This document shows, one piece after another, positions 34,210-44,073 of a stretch of 64,000 nucleotides of DNA (its first letter is position 1; every line of letters begins with the position of its first letter). Source of the stretch: M3007 sp046329435. Its GTDB lineage: Bacteria > Bacteroidota > Bacteroidia > Chitinophagales > Saprospiraceae. The DNA lies in the NCBI GenBank assembly GCA_046329435.1, contig JAXLUR010000006.1, forward strand, positions 372,001-436,000. The letters are read 5' to 3'. The position numbers and the translations under genes are program-made. The notes under the pieces were generated by a model. That model had not been told where the DNA came from. It saw only the letters and a list, made by a program, of their open reading frames with translations, and made no database searches.

Positions 34210-37113
34210 ATGTCGATCCGATTGCACCTACTTTTGGTCGTTTTAAGCGCCATTTTCTGCCTCATTGCTCCGCTGTATCTGCCGGCACAGGGCCTGAATC
34301 TGGGTATCCCGCCCGTGCGCAATTTCCCCAAAAAGGCTTACCGCGCCGGTACGCAAAACTGGGATGCCGCACAGGACGCGCACGGCGTCATGTATTTCGC
34401 CAACAACAACGGACTACTACGCTTCGACGGCAGCTACTGGTCCTGCCTGCCGGTCGACAACCATACCATCGTGCGTTCGGTCGCCATCAGCCCCGACGGC
34501 CGGATTTTTGTCGGCGCACAAAGCGAGCTGGGGTATTTTAGCCCCGGCTCCGATGGCCGTCTGCACTATCATTCGCTCGTGGATTTGCTGCCCGAATCGC
34601 AACGCAGTTTCGAAGATGTGTGGGATATTGTTTTCTGGAACGGCGATGTGTTCTTCCGGACCAACCGTGTCGTTTTCCAGTACAAAGGGCAACAACTCTT
34701 GACCCACGAGCCCTGCGGAGCGCTCACCGCCCTTTTTTCAGATGGCCGGCAAATGATCCTCCAGTGCGGCGTAGCCGATCTGTTGATCTTCCGAAACGAA
34801 CGGTTCGAGCCGTTTGCAGCGCTGCCCGATCTCGGCAGCGCTGTCACCGGCGCCTTGCCCTGGTCGGGCGACACCCTTTTACTGAGTTCGCTTAAAAACG
34901 GCCTCTTCTACCTCGTGAACGGGCAGTCGGGACCTTGGGAAACCCCGCACGACGCCTTGCTGCGCGAAAAACGGATTTACACGGCAGCCGCATTGCCCAA
35001 CGGCCAACTGGCGCTGGGCACCTCGCTCGACGGGCTCATCGTGCTCGATACACAGCGACGGATGTTTCGCCACCTGACCAATAAAAACGGGCTGCAGAAC
35101 AACAATATCCTGCATGTTTATTGCGACCGCAGCGGCAATGCCTGGCTCGGCCTCGACAACGGCATCGACTATGTCGTCCTGACTTCCCCCTTTAACAGCG
35201 TCATCCCAGACGGCGATCTGCAGGGCACTGGTTATGCCGCCGCGGTTTTTCGAGGCATGTTGTACCTGGGCGTCTCCAATGGCGTGTATGCCGCTCCCTG
35301 GAAAGACTTTTACGATACGGAAACGGAGCCCTTTTTTCAAAGGGTCAAAGCATCCGACGGGCAGGTGTGGAGCCTCAACGAACGGGGCGGGCAGTTGCTC
35401 ATGGGCCACCACGAAGGCGCTTTTCGCCTCGACAACGCAACCGCCAGCCGTATTTCGGCGCTGCCCGGAGCCTGGACCTTCGTGCAACTGAACGACGACT
35501 ACCTGCTTGGCGGAACGTATAACGGCCTGCTGCTGTACCGCAAAACCCCGGCCGGCGCCTGGGCATTCGACGAAGCGCTGCGAGGGCTGCAGGAGTCGTG
35601 CCGTATCATGGTGCGCGATGCGGACGGCGCCGTCTGGGTGTCGCACCCCTATCGGGGGCTTTACCGGGTGGAGTGGCAGGCCAAACGCAAAAGCGATATC
35701 AGCGTCCGGTTTTATAACGCTGCCAACGGCCTGCCCAGCGACCTCAACAATTATGTGTTTACCCTTTCAGGAAAAGCGGTTTTTGCGACGGAAAAAGGGC
35801 TGTATCGCTTCGACAAGGCCTCGGATCGCTTTATGCCCGACCGGGATTTCAACAACATGCTGGGTATTGCGGGCAGGCTGCAATACCTGCGGGAAGACGC
35901 TCTCGGCAACATCTGGTTTGTAGCCGAACAGGAAGTCGGAATGTTGCGCGTCAACGACCTGGGGGTAAAAAAGGAGGTCAGCAAACAGGTTTTTCCCGAG
36001 CTGAACGGCAAACTGGTGGGCGGGTTCGAATTCATGTACCCCATCGACCGCGATAATATTCTTTTCGGCACCGAACAGGGGTTCATTCACTATCATCCGG
36101 CGACAAGTCTGGCGGCCGACACCCTCGTCGAGGTCGTGTTCAGGTATATAAACGCCAGCAACGGCCCCAGGGATTCCATCCTTCTGGAAGACGGTCAGCC
36201 TGCGCCGTCGGCGGAAGGCCCCGTTTTGACGGCCGTCTGGAACAATCTCCGTTTTGCGTATGCCGCCACCGATTACGCCCACCCCGACCTGTTGCAGTAC
36301 AGGGTTCAGCTGGTCGGATACGACAGCGACTGGTCGGAGTGGAGCGCCGAAACCGCCCGGGCCTACACCAACCTGGGGGCAGGCGCCTACACCTTTAAAG
36401 TGCAGGCACGGCGCAAAAACGGTCCGGCAAGCCCGATTCTGGCCTATTCTTTCAAGATCAGGCCGCCCTGGTACTCCAGTATCGCCGCCAGGCTATGCTA
36501 TGCTTTTTTATTTATCGGTCTGATGGCCTGGCTGATGTACCGGCAACGCAAAAAACTGGAAAGCGAAAAGGCGCAACTGACAGTCAAACACCAGCAAAAA
36601 GAAGCCCAGCACCTGCGCGAAGTTGAACGCTCGCAAGCGGCGCTGGTGGAAATACAGAATGAGAAGCTGGCAGACGAGATCAAATTCAAAAACCAGGAAC
36701 TGGCTTCACTGACCATGCACCTCGTCCAGAAAGGCGAAATTCTGCTGACCGTACAGGAAGCGCTCAACCACATTCTCGAAAAATCGACCCACCCTTCTGT
36801 AAAAAAAGAAGTGCAGCAATTGCTCAACCTGCTGAATTTCGACGCCAAACTGGACGAAGACTGGGAGCAGTTCGCGTTCCGTTTCGATCAGGTGCACGTC
36901 GATTTTTTAAAACACCTGCGGGAAAAATTCCCACAGCTGTCAACGAGCGACCACAAGCTCTGCGCTTTTTTGCGCATGAACCTGAGTACCAAGGAAATAG
37001 CCCCTTTGCTGAATATTTCCGTACGGGGGGTGGAGGCGAGCCGATATCGCCTTCGGAAAAAACTGAACCTGCCCAACGACGTAAACCTGACCGATTTTAT
37101 GATGAGTATTTGA
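34210..37113 (+). CDS. Membrane-spanning sensor/regulator: propeller, Y_Y_Y domain, LuxR-like HTH
   Basis: The 967-residue protein begins with a signal/anchor (MSIRLHLLLVVLSAIFCLIA). It then has a large periplasmic two-propeller region of Reg_prop-like repeats ('GNAWLGLDNGIDYVVLTSPF', 'DGAVWVSHPYRGLYRVEW', 'LGNIWFVAEQEVGMLRVNDL') and a Y_Y_Y beta-sandwich ('YRVQLVGYDSDWSEWSAETA'). One membrane helix ('RLCYAFLFIGLMAWLMYR', about 762-779) leads to a coiled coil and a LuxR-like HTH ('STKEIAPLLNISVRGVEASR', about 931-950). There is no histidine kinase domain. Binding of a sugar ligand outside would be passed straight to DNA binding inside. It is divergent from the PUL and is its likely activator. 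Confidence 0.88.
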   Translation: MSIRLHLLLVVLSAIFCLIAPLYLPAQGLNLGIPPVRNFPKKAYRAGTQNWDAAQDAHGVMYFANNNGLLRFDGSYWSCLPVDNHTIVRSVAISPDGRIFVGAQSELGYFSPGSDGRLHYHSLVDLLPESQRSFEDVWDIVFWNGDVFFRTNRVVFQYKGQQLLTHEPCGALTALFSDGRQMILQCGVADLLIFRNERFEPFAALPDLGSAVTGALPWSGDTLLLSSLKNGLFYLVNGQSGPWETPHDALLREKRIYTAAALPNGQLALGTSLDGLIVLDTQRRMFRHLTNKNGLQNNNILHVYCDRSGNAWLGLDNGIDYVVLTSPFNSVIPDGDLQGTGYAAAVFRGMLYLGVSNGVYAAPWKDFYDTETEPFFQRVKASDGQVWSLNERGGQLLMGHHEGAFRLDNATASRISALPGAWTFVQLNDDYLLGGTYNGLLLYRKTPAGAWAFDEALRGLQESCRIMVRDADGAVWVSHPYRGLYRVEWQAKRKSDISVRFYNAANGLPSDLNNYVFTLSGKAVFATEKGLYRFDKASDRFMPDRDFNNMLGIAGRLQYLREDALGNIWFVAEQEVGMLRVNDLGVKKEVSKQVFPELNGKLVGGFEFMYPIDRDNILFGTEQGFIHYHPATSLAADTLVEVVFRYINASNGPRDSILLEDGQPAPSAEGPVLTAVWNNLRFAYAATDYAHPDLLQYRVQLVGYDSDWSEWSAETARAYTNLGAGAYTFKVQARRKNGPASPILAYSFKIRPPWYSSIAARLCYAFLFIGLMAWLMYRQRKKLESEKAQLTVKHQQKEAQHLREVERSQAALVEIQNEKLADEIKFKNQELASLTMHLVQKGEILLTVQEALNHILEKSTHPSVKKEVQQLLNLLNFDAKLDEDWEQFAFRFDQVHVDFLKHLREKFPQLSTSDHKLCAFLRMNLSTKEIAPLLNISVRGVEASRYRLRKKLNLPNDVNLTDFMMSI

Positions 37114-37114
37114 G

Positions 37115-37903
37115 TCAGTCGGGCGTCTGTTCACCCGGTGCGGCAATGCGGTACACCCCTTCATCCAGTCGTTTTTTGGCAAAATGGTAATAATCGGGCA
37201 CCAGTTCAAATCCGCAATACTGCCGGCCCTCCAGTTTGCTCACCACGGCAACCTGGCCTGAGCCGAGAAAAGGATCGAGCACGACGTCGCCTGGCAAACT
37301 GCTGTAAGCCAATATTTTACGAATGATCTCCGCAGGAAGTTTGGTCGGCGTTTTGACGTCGCCGTTCCAGTATTCGCGCGGGATGTTCCAGACGTCCTCC
37401 TTGTCGCGGTAATGAGCGCTGCCGCCTTCGGGCAGGCGTTCGTCTTTGTCGAAGCGGGCGTAGGGATAAAATCGGCGCTGTTTTTCGTCGATGCCGGCAA
37501 AAAGGATGTGGTAATGCGAGGTCACATATTTGCGGGAAGTCACCAGGCCAAACTGGTATTTCCAGACGAGGTGGTTGACCAGGTTGAAATCCAGTTCCTC
37601 CAGGGCAATGAGCAGGTCTTTCAGGTAATTCCATCCGGAAAAAATATACAGGCTGCCGGAAGGTTTGAGCACCCTGCGGGCCTGAGCGAGCCAGCTGCGG
37701 GTAAACTCGAGATAATCGGCGCCTTTTACTTCCGAATACCCTTCCAGCACGCGTTCGCCCCGGCGGTTGTAGTTGGCGCGTTTGGCTCCGAACTCGATCC
37801 CGAAGGGCGGATCGGTAATGACCAGATCGACCGAAGCGTCGGGGATTCGCGCGGCCATGCCGGCAATACAATCTTCATTAAAAATCTGATTGAGCCAATT
37901 CAC
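37115..37903 (-). CDS. Orphan adenine-specific DNA methyltransferase (beta class)
   Basis: From a GTG at 37903 the product is 262 residues beginning MNWLNQIFNEDCIAGMAARI. The catalytic motif DPPF is at residues 31-34, and the AdoMet-binding 'LDPFLGSGQVAVVSKLEGR' comes near the C-terminus; this order defines class beta N6-adenine (or N4-cytosine) methyltransferases. A longer GTG start at 37942 would add 13 residues. No restriction endonuclease or specificity gene is visible nearby, so it is probably a solitary regulator or maintenance methylase. It is convergent with the sensor gene with one base between stops, and divergent from the large TULIP-like cluster. Confidence 0.85.
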   Translation of the reverse strand: MNWLNQIFNEDCIAGMAARIPDASVDLVITDPPFGIEFGAKRANYNRRGERVLEGYSEVKGADYLEFTRSWLAQARRVLKPSGSLYIFSGWNYLKDLLIALEELDFNLVNHLVWKYQFGLVTSRKYVTSHYHILFAGIDEKQRRFYPYARFDKDERLPEGGSAHYRDKEDVWNIPREYWNGDVKTPTKLPAEIIRKILAYSSLPGDVVLDPFLGSGQVAVVSKLEGRQYCGFELVPDYYHFAKKRLDEGVYRIAAPGEQTPD

Positions 37904-38051
37904 GGGGGCGAAAAAAGGGATTTTTTGGGGAATGAAAGGCACAGGAGGCGTTTTCGGGGGCGGTGAAGAAAAAAATTATATTTCCCGAATGCCTAACAAT
38001 GCACTTTCGAGAGTCTCCATGTTGTTTTTTTGCAAATTTTATCATATACCA

Positions 38052-38083
38052 TTGCATTGCATTCAAATTAAATTTTACATTTG
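38052..38083 (+). promoter_or_regulatory. Candidate promoter of the large cluster
   Basis: The exact -7 box TACATTTG (38076-38083) has TTG at 38052-38054 (21-base spacer), with an alternative TTG at 38057-38059. It lies about 245 bases before the first ATG, so the transcript would carry a long 5' leader. Confidence 0.55.
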
Positions 38084-38257
38084 CTCTATCCCCCGTAAAT
38101 CTGCCGTTTTTTGCGGCAACACTCCCGTTATTCAAGCATTTCCTTAATCCGGAGTACCATTCCAGGCTCTCGATGCATCCACGCTGATTGCGCCACAGCG
38201 TGTTGAGCCGATTTTAAATCCATCTTTTTGAGTTTGTTATTCACTCCCTGAAAGGGG

Positions 38258-38279
38258 CTGCCCGGGCAGAATCGTTCTG
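38258..38279 (+). promoter_or_regulatory. Overlapping palindromes in the cluster leader
   Basis: The perfect palindrome CTGCCCGGGCAG (38258-38269) overlaps a small hairpin CAGAA-TCG-TTCTG (38267-38279). The two structures are mutually exclusive in RNA. They lie 48 bases before the first start codon. A switch or operator role is speculation. Confidence 0.35.
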
Positions 38280-38326
38280 CACACGGACAGGGCACTTATT
38301 ACATTTTCTCAACTTTTGTCTCCCAA

Positions 38327-41300
38327 ATGTTACGATTCCACATCTCCCTCGCCCACCTCGAGGATGCTGACGGGCTGGAAGTCAACCTCCACGGCACTAC
38401 ATTCGCCCTCTCTCCCCACTCAGACGAAACCCGCGCTCACGCAAGGGCCACCCATGCAGTTTTGTCGCGACTTAGCGACGAGCATTTCAATCAGTACAGC
38501 CATTACGCCGACATCGAACCGCATCACCTCGAGGGAGATGCGCCGCGCTGGTTGCAGATTGTAAGGCCCCAACAGCCCGGTTCGCACCTCCAGGAGGTTG
38601 TGCTCATGAGCCAGATTATCCCCAAAGACCGGCTTTGGGCATTTTACCAGTCCCACATGTGGAAAGAGCGCTATCTGCGGCGGCACGGGCAGCACCTGTC
38701 GGCCGCGCTTCGCGCCGCGGCAGCAGAACATCCTGCACACCACACCGGCCGTTTGCATGCATTGGGGCTCGTGCCCGAGCCGCAAGCCGGCGACCGGCAC
38801 ATAGAAGTGCTGCTGGCGGCCCAGGAATTGGTAGATACCATGACAACGGCGGCAGGCCTGGTTGCGCACCATCCCAACCTGGCCACAACCCAGACCAGTA
38901 CGGCGGCTTATATCCGCGACAACAACATTTTACCCAATCCGGCGGTCGATCCCAACCAGTACAATGCGATGAGGGCCCTCAAAGCGCAACTGGACAAAAA
39001 TCCGAGCTGGTCGCCGATTATCGATTGCGTTGACAAAGACGGCAACCCGATCAAGGCTGGCTACGATTTCGGCGAATTCCAGACCGGCCAGCAACTCCAG
39101 ACCTTCGCCATTGTCGATAATGTACTTTCCGCCAGCGTACCCGCTACATCGGGCGCACAAAGATCGACCAGCGACGACGTACAGCTGAGAAACCAGACCT
39201 GGAGCCCGGCGCCCGGCACCAGCGCATTCCAAAGCACCAATGTTGACGAACCGGTCAGGGCAGCGGCGATGGCAGCCGGCGACCCGCAATTCAAGTGGAC
39301 TGTACCTTATCAGACGTACACCAACGGCATCAAAATGCCGAAGGATTCGCTGAAAATTGATTCCTCCAACAATTTCTCGATCGACTGCTACAACCTCTAC
39401 AACCGTACGTTGTATGTCGCTTATGAATTGTTCGACGACGCTGGCAAGTCCAAAGGGCCACGCACCCTGATGAGCACCTTTTCGGCTGTCGACAACATCA
39501 TGGGTATCCCGATACCTGTTGTGCCTACGGTGGAATCATTCAACATCGGCGATGCCGCCGAAATCCGCATGTACTTCGGGAGCCTGGGGGGAAGCAACTG
39601 GGACAAAGTGAGTTGGCATGACGGCAACGTGAGCGATCGCGGCGCCTTGTTTACCGGCGCCTATCAGTACGGCGTTCCGATCGTGTTTATGATTGCCGGC
39701 AAAGCCATTACCAGCACCCAGACGTTCAACAAGATCGTCAACGATCCCCAACTCCGGGTAGCAGCTGCCGGCATCCTGTTCGGGCTGGTCGGCGGCGCCG
39801 TACCCACTTACGCGGCGCTGACCAACTGGAAAAGCACGATGATCAAATTCGGCAACGTGGTCATCAGTTTTGCGGCGCAAAAAGGTATGGAAACACTCGG
39901 CAAATGGCTGGTAGCTCAGGTCGGCGCCGGGCAATTGAGCAAAGCATTCGGGCCTGTTGGCTGGCTCTTCCAACTGATCGCAGCCGGTTTGAGTATTGAA
40001 CAAATGGTCATCACTACGGCCGAATCGCTTTCATCCGACTCGCTGACCACGGCCGTGATCAAACGCGCCATAGACGTCAAACTGAACCTGCATCCCGACC
40101 CGAAACACGGAGAAGTCGGACACCCCGATACGGCCGTATGGCCCTCGGTCGCTACCAATTATGTAGCCACCCTTCAGTGCAAGGCAGGCACCAACTTTGT
40201 CATTAAAGGCGAACTACCCAGCACCACCAGCGGCAAGCCCGTATCCATCACCTTCGTTGACGTGCCGGCCGGCGGCCAATTCCGCATTTTCATAGGCCTG
40301 TACAGCGCCAACGGCTGGCTGGCCGGTTCGTGGCAAAACGACTGGACGGTCGCCAAGGCGAATCAGGGTACTACGCTGGATCTCGGCGACCAAAACATTA
40401 CGGAAAACCTGGTGCCGCTTGCCATGGACACGCAATACGTGTACAAGGAAAAAATCGTGTACAAGGATGCAAAGTTCTCCTGGGCCAACGATACCGTGCC
40501 GGCCACTACCCTCCGCTCCCTGGATTGCACCGACAGCGGCGGCCTGTGCGAACTGACAGCCATTACCGTCAACAACAGCGCCTTCCAGGTAGGCTATGCC
40601 TGGCGGGCTGCCAAACAACACCTGCACCCCGATTCGCCCGATGCGCCGGTAAGCGACAACCAGTTGTACGCCGTGCAAAACCTTTCCGTGCTGGAAAACC
40701 CAAGCTCCCGGCTCAAAACCACACAAATCGGCTTTACCCATAAGCCAGGTATCGCCTACGCCTTGTCGCTCAATACCCAAAACACGATCGACCAGACCAA
40801 TTTCGTCCTCGACCCGCGCAACGGCAAGATGAACCTGCGCAAGGTGACCCTCGACGACGGTCAGACCGATTTTGGCTTCGGCGATCCGAACCTGCTCAGC
40901 TGGGGCTCGTTTCCGCTCGATAATGTGGATGCTTTGGCCATTCACCCGAGCAATTCCGTGTTGGCTTGTTCGTTCAGCAGCAGCAAACTGATGATCCTGC
41001 GCCTGCCCGACCAGGGCATGCCCGACGGCCAGGCCCCGGAAGCCCTGCTCGTCTCGGGTGAAGGGATACGGGAAGGCCTGATGCGGGGCCCGAAAGCCCT
41101 GGCCGTGGCGCCCGACGGCCGCGTACTGGTGCTGGAAAGTGTGAATAACCGCGTACAGGCTTTCGACCTCAACGGCAACGCAGTGCCCAGTTTCACCCCG
41201 AACGCCTGGCTGTTCCAACTCAAAAAAGCCGACGTGGCAGCGTCGCTTGATGCCGGAAATGTGCCTTCCATTTTTATGGACGGCCTGGTAAATGCCAAAC

Positions 41301-42235
41301 AGAACATGGTCGGCCTGATCGACAGCCAATTGGTCGCCGAACTGGACGGCGGCCAGTTTCAGCCGCAGAACGATCCGCTGATGCTGGCGCTGAGCGCACT
41401 CAACATCAATCTGGCCTACGACCCCGACAACATGAGTGACCCCACCCTGAGCGCCCAGATACAGGTCGTGCAGGCAGGTCAGTCGTGGATCATCACCGAT
41501 CCACGCCAGCAAGCCTGGCAGATCGTCCAGGATTCAGGCTTGCTAAACGTGTACAACCGGCCGGTGACGCCGTCGGTGGAAGTGCAAGCGCCCGGCGATC
41601 ACTGGCTGTTGAGAGACAGTACGCTGGGGCTGGCCTGGCTGCTTGTGGTATCGAGCGGCAGTCCGGATTTGGTCGAGGTATTTGATTGTTTCACCTACTT
41701 CCCGCTGCAACAGGGGCCCAACAACGAGAACCTCAATTATCTTGATATGGCCGTGGAATCGCAGGGATTCCTGTACGTGCTTTCCTACATCAATGACGGC
41801 AACAACACGACAGACTACCTGCTGGATGTGTACGCCCCCGACGGCACGTTCCTGTTCCGCTCGCCCGACGCCAGCAAAGGCGGCAAACAACAAAACATTG
41901 TGGCCGGCCGGATTGCCGTTGACATTTGGCGCGATCTCTATGCCCTCAATTTCGAGACCTTAAATGGCCCGAACGGCGCCATTCAGCCGGGTATCGCACA
42001 CTGGATGCCCACCCCGCCGCTGTTCAGCTTCCCGCTGAGCGAACAGCCCAATTTCAACGCACAGAATATCAGCGCAGTAGCCAAGGACTTTGCCGATCAC
42101 GGCATCACGCTGAGCAACAACGCCTTTATCCTGGTCAACAATCCCGACGGCGCCTGGGAAGTCAAAGACGGCAATACCATCTACCACGTGTACCGAAGCG
42201 GCGGAGCGCTGCAGGTGTACAATGTGCCCGCATGA
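38327..42235 (+). CDS. Giant cluster protein A: hydrophobic centre plus NHL-like propeller
   Basis: The 1302-residue protein has no signal peptide. The N-terminal ~230 residues include 'VLMSQIIPKDRLWAFYQSHM' and a basic 'WKERYLRRHGQH'. A central block has long hydrophobic stretches ('YGVPIVFMIAGKAI' about 447, 'AAAGILFGLVGGAVPTYAAL' about 478, 'FGPVGWLFQLIAAGLSIEQM' about 541) that could insert into membranes. A beta-sandwich follows (about 590-660). From about 730 NHL-like blades appear ('GPKALAVAPDGRVLVLESVN' about 922), interrupted by a ~50-residue module with 'SWIITDPRQQAWQI' and 'LLNVYN' (about 1019-1079). A second copy forms the C-terminus. Closely similar to 44074-48006. I know no characterised homologue. 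Confidence 0.8.
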   Translation: MLRFHISLAHLEDADGLEVNLHGTTFALSPHSDETRAHARATHAVLSRLSDEHFNQYSHYADIEPHHLEGDAPRWLQIVRPQQPGSHLQEVVLMSQIIPKDRLWAFYQSHMWKERYLRRHGQHLSAALRAAAAEHPAHHTGRLHALGLVPEPQAGDRHIEVLLAAQELVDTMTTAAGLVAHHPNLATTQTSTAAYIRDNNILPNPAVDPNQYNAMRALKAQLDKNPSWSPIIDCVDKDGNPIKAGYDFGEFQTGQQLQTFAIVDNVLSASVPATSGAQRSTSDDVQLRNQTWSPAPGTSAFQSTNVDEPVRAAAMAAGDPQFKWTVPYQTYTNGIKMPKDSLKIDSSNNFSIDCYNLYNRTLYVAYELFDDAGKSKGPRTLMSTFSAVDNIMGIPIPVVPTVESFNIGDAAEIRMYFGSLGGSNWDKVSWHDGNVSDRGALFTGAYQYGVPIVFMIAGKAITSTQTFNKIVNDPQLRVAAAGILFGLVGGAVPTYAALTNWKSTMIKFGNVVISFAAQKGMETLGKWLVAQVGAGQLSKAFGPVGWLFQLIAAGLSIEQMVITTAESLSSDSLTTAVIKRAIDVKLNLHPDPKHGEVGHPDTAVWPSVATNYVATLQCKAGTNFVIKGELPSTTSGKPVSITFVDVPAGGQFRIFIGLYSANGWLAGSWQNDWTVAKANQGTTLDLGDQNITENLVPLAMDTQYVYKEKIVYKDAKFSWANDTVPATTLRSLDCTDSGGLCELTAITVNNSAFQVGYAWRAAKQHLHPDSPDAPVSDNQLYAVQNLSVLENPSSRLKTTQIGFTHKPGIAYALSLNTQNTIDQTNFVLDPRNGKMNLRKVTLDDGQTDFGFGDPNLLSWGSFPLDNVDALAIHPSNSVLACSFSSSKLMILRLPDQGMPDGQAPEALLVSGEGIREGLMRGPKALAVAPDGRVLVLESVNNRVQAFDLNGNAVPSFTPNAWLFQLKKADVAASLDAGNVPSIFMDGLVNAKQNMVGLIDSQLVAELDGGQFQPQNDPLMLALSALNINLAYDPDNMSDPTLSAQIQVVQAGQSWIITDPRQQAWQIVQDSGLLNVYNRPVTPSVEVQAPGDHWLLRDSTLGLAWLLVVSSGSPDLVEVFDCFTYFPLQQGPNNENLNYLDMAVESQGFLYVLSYINDGNNTTDYLLDVYAPDGTFLFRSPDASKGGKQQNIVAGRIAVDIWRDLYALNFETLNGPNGAIQPGIAHWMPTPPLFSFPLSEQPNFNAQNISAVAKDFADHGITLSNNAFILVNNPDGAWEVKDGNTIYHVYRSGGALQVYNVPA

Positions 42236-42258
42236 CCGGCAACGACACTCCATGACTC

Positions 42259-42289
42259 AACCTGGCAGCCTTTGTATGGCTGCCAGGTT
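42259..42289 (+). terminator. Strong hairpin after giant protein A
   Basis: A perfect 12-bp stem (42259-42270 with 42278-42289) and 7-base loop, without a proper T-run. It occupies the same position as the terminator after the second giant gene. Confidence 0.6.
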
Positions 42290-42324
42290 TGATTCAAATT
42301 TCCAATTCATTTTTGATCTCCTCT

Positions 42325-43986
42325 ATGCAAGCAATTACCATTGCCATCGGCAAAGCGGGCATCAGCTTTTTTGCCCAGCAACTGCTCGCCTCCAAAATCA
42401 CGCAACTCCTCTCAAGCCTTGTACCGCCGGACAAAACGCTGAACGTCCAGCAAATTGACATTTATTACAGTACCGCCAGCAATATTGTGGTCAATCTATC
42501 ACAGGGCAGTCTGACGCAATTTCAGCCTGCACTCGAGGGAGCGCCGCAACAACAAGCCAACGGCTTGTTCCAGCTGACGATCAATTCCGGCAACTTCAAC
42601 GCCGTGTACAACTGGAACGAGCAGTATGTGTACACCTATTGTTACGATGATATGGGCACCATTATCTGCGACTCGCCCGAGAATAAAAACAATAACTACA
42701 CCTATACCCAGGCTTTTAACCTGCTGTCGCTGCTTGTCAGCTTGCAATTCAGTTTTAATTCTTCAACCAATGCCTGGCAAATTCAGGTAACAGGAAGCCA
42801 GGCCAATGCGACGCCAGGGTCGCCCACGATTCCCAAAGACAGCGTTTTGCAGAACCAGGACCCCTCGGACTGCGGTTTTTCTTCCCATGTGGACGACGCA
42901 ACCGCGCAGGCCATTTCAGCCATCGATTTTGCTACGCCGATCAATGCGCTTATCGAGGGTCTGATTCAAACCATTCCGGGCAGCGGCAACCTCGGCGACG
43001 GGATTGTGTATAATTTTTCGATAGGCGATTCCGGCCTGCTTTTTCCCGGCAACGACGGCATTCAAATGGGGGTGACCGGCGGCGCCAGCTATCAGGGGAC
43101 GGCATTTTCCGAGCCCAACCCGCCTTCTCTGCCGCTGCCGGCGCCTTTGTCGGACTCCGACACGCATCACCTCAACATGTACGTATCCAACTATGAGGTG
43201 GATGCGCTCAACTGGGCCTACACGCAGGCCGGAAAACTGAATCTCATCCTGAATCCGCAGGACCTGCCCAACCCGGCCGCGCTGAGTGTTTCCACCTACA
43301 CCGCGCTGGAACCGACGCTGGCGCCTTATGCCGCATTTGTGATGCAGGCCCAGATCACCCAGATTCAGGCGCCGGTCACGTCCTTCCAGACGGCCTATAT
43401 ATTTGGCACAACCGTCATGGATTTGCTGAAAAAACAACTGCCTTCCAATATCTACACCCTGATTCAGGGCTTGCCCAGCAATGCATTTCTGACGCAAAGC
43501 GATCTGGAAAACTTTTTAACAACAGCCACGGTGCCCGACACCTATTTCGCCACGATCGAAGCGGCCGGCCTCGTCACGGCTATGGTGCTCACCCAGTCTA
43601 TGGATTTTAATCTGGTCATCCAGAATGGGCAACCAACCATGCCCTATATCAAAATCCAGGTGGATCGGATCGATGTGCTGACCGACCTGCAACTCGGATT
43701 AAACGCCAACAACAACCAGACGATGCAATTCGGATTTGCCAGTGCCCAAAACTCGGCCACCTTTCTCGAATCGTCCATACCGGGCTTCAACGGCCCTATT
43801 TTCAGCGAAGTCGTGTGGCCTGCGACAGCCGAGACAAATTACGCCGACGCGCTTGAAAAAATGGGTGCTACAGGCGTACCACTCCCGATCATGGAAGGTC
43901 TTTCCTTCGATTTCACCAATGCGCAGCTGAGCGTGCAGGAGGGATATGTGAGCATTTTAGCCAATGTACAATACAACAATGCCTGA
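42325..43986 (+). CDS. BPI/TULIP-like protein, paralogue 1
   Basis: The 553-residue protein is the first of nine paralogues. It begins MQAITIAIGKAGISFFAQQL and has a PPD turn at about 34-36. A beta-rich first half ends in 'SDCGFSSHVDDATAQAI' with the family's invariant Cys. The core 'GNLGDGIVYNFSIGDSG' with 'NDGIQMGVTGGASY' comes next, then a Pro-rich strip and 'VSNYEVDALNWAYTQAGKLN'. It closes with GVPLPIMEG and 'GYVSILANVQYNNA'. The order of landmarks follows human BPI as I remember it, suggesting a two-barrel lipid-binding protein. Two extra cysteines (YCYDD and IICD) are private to this copy. It stands apart from the other eight, sandwiched between the two giant genes. Confidence 0.75.
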   Translation: MQAITIAIGKAGISFFAQQLLASKITQLLSSLVPPDKTLNVQQIDIYYSTASNIVVNLSQGSLTQFQPALEGAPQQQANGLFQLTINSGNFNAVYNWNEQYVYTYCYDDMGTIICDSPENKNNNYTYTQAFNLLSLLVSLQFSFNSSTNAWQIQVTGSQANATPGSPTIPKDSVLQNQDPSDCGFSSHVDDATAQAISAIDFATPINALIEGLIQTIPGSGNLGDGIVYNFSIGDSGLLFPGNDGIQMGVTGGASYQGTAFSEPNPPSLPLPAPLSDSDTHHLNMYVSNYEVDALNWAYTQAGKLNLILNPQDLPNPAALSVSTYTALEPTLAPYAAFVMQAQITQIQAPVTSFQTAYIFGTTVMDLLKKQLPSNIYTLIQGLPSNAFLTQSDLENFLTTATVPDTYFATIEAAGLVTAMVLTQSMDFNLVIQNGQPTMPYIKIQVDRIDVLTDLQLGLNANNNQTMQFGFASAQNSATFLESSIPGFNGPIFSEVVWPATAETNYADALEKMGATGVPLPIMEGLSFDFTNAQLSVQEGYVSILANVQYNNA

Positions 43987-44073
43987 TTAATGATAAAAAC
44001 AGTTTTCCCCTGTTATGCAAAATATCACCTTATCCATCTGTCTTCCAGTTTCTAATTAATTCACACAATCCAA

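Larger units (their letters stand above)
37904..38326. other. Divergent intergenic region before the large cluster
   Basis: About 420 bases, AT-rich near 38000-38090, without a credible gene. It contains a consensus promoter directed at the cluster and, downstream of it, several small palindromes within what would be a ~240-base leader. Confidence 0.6.
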
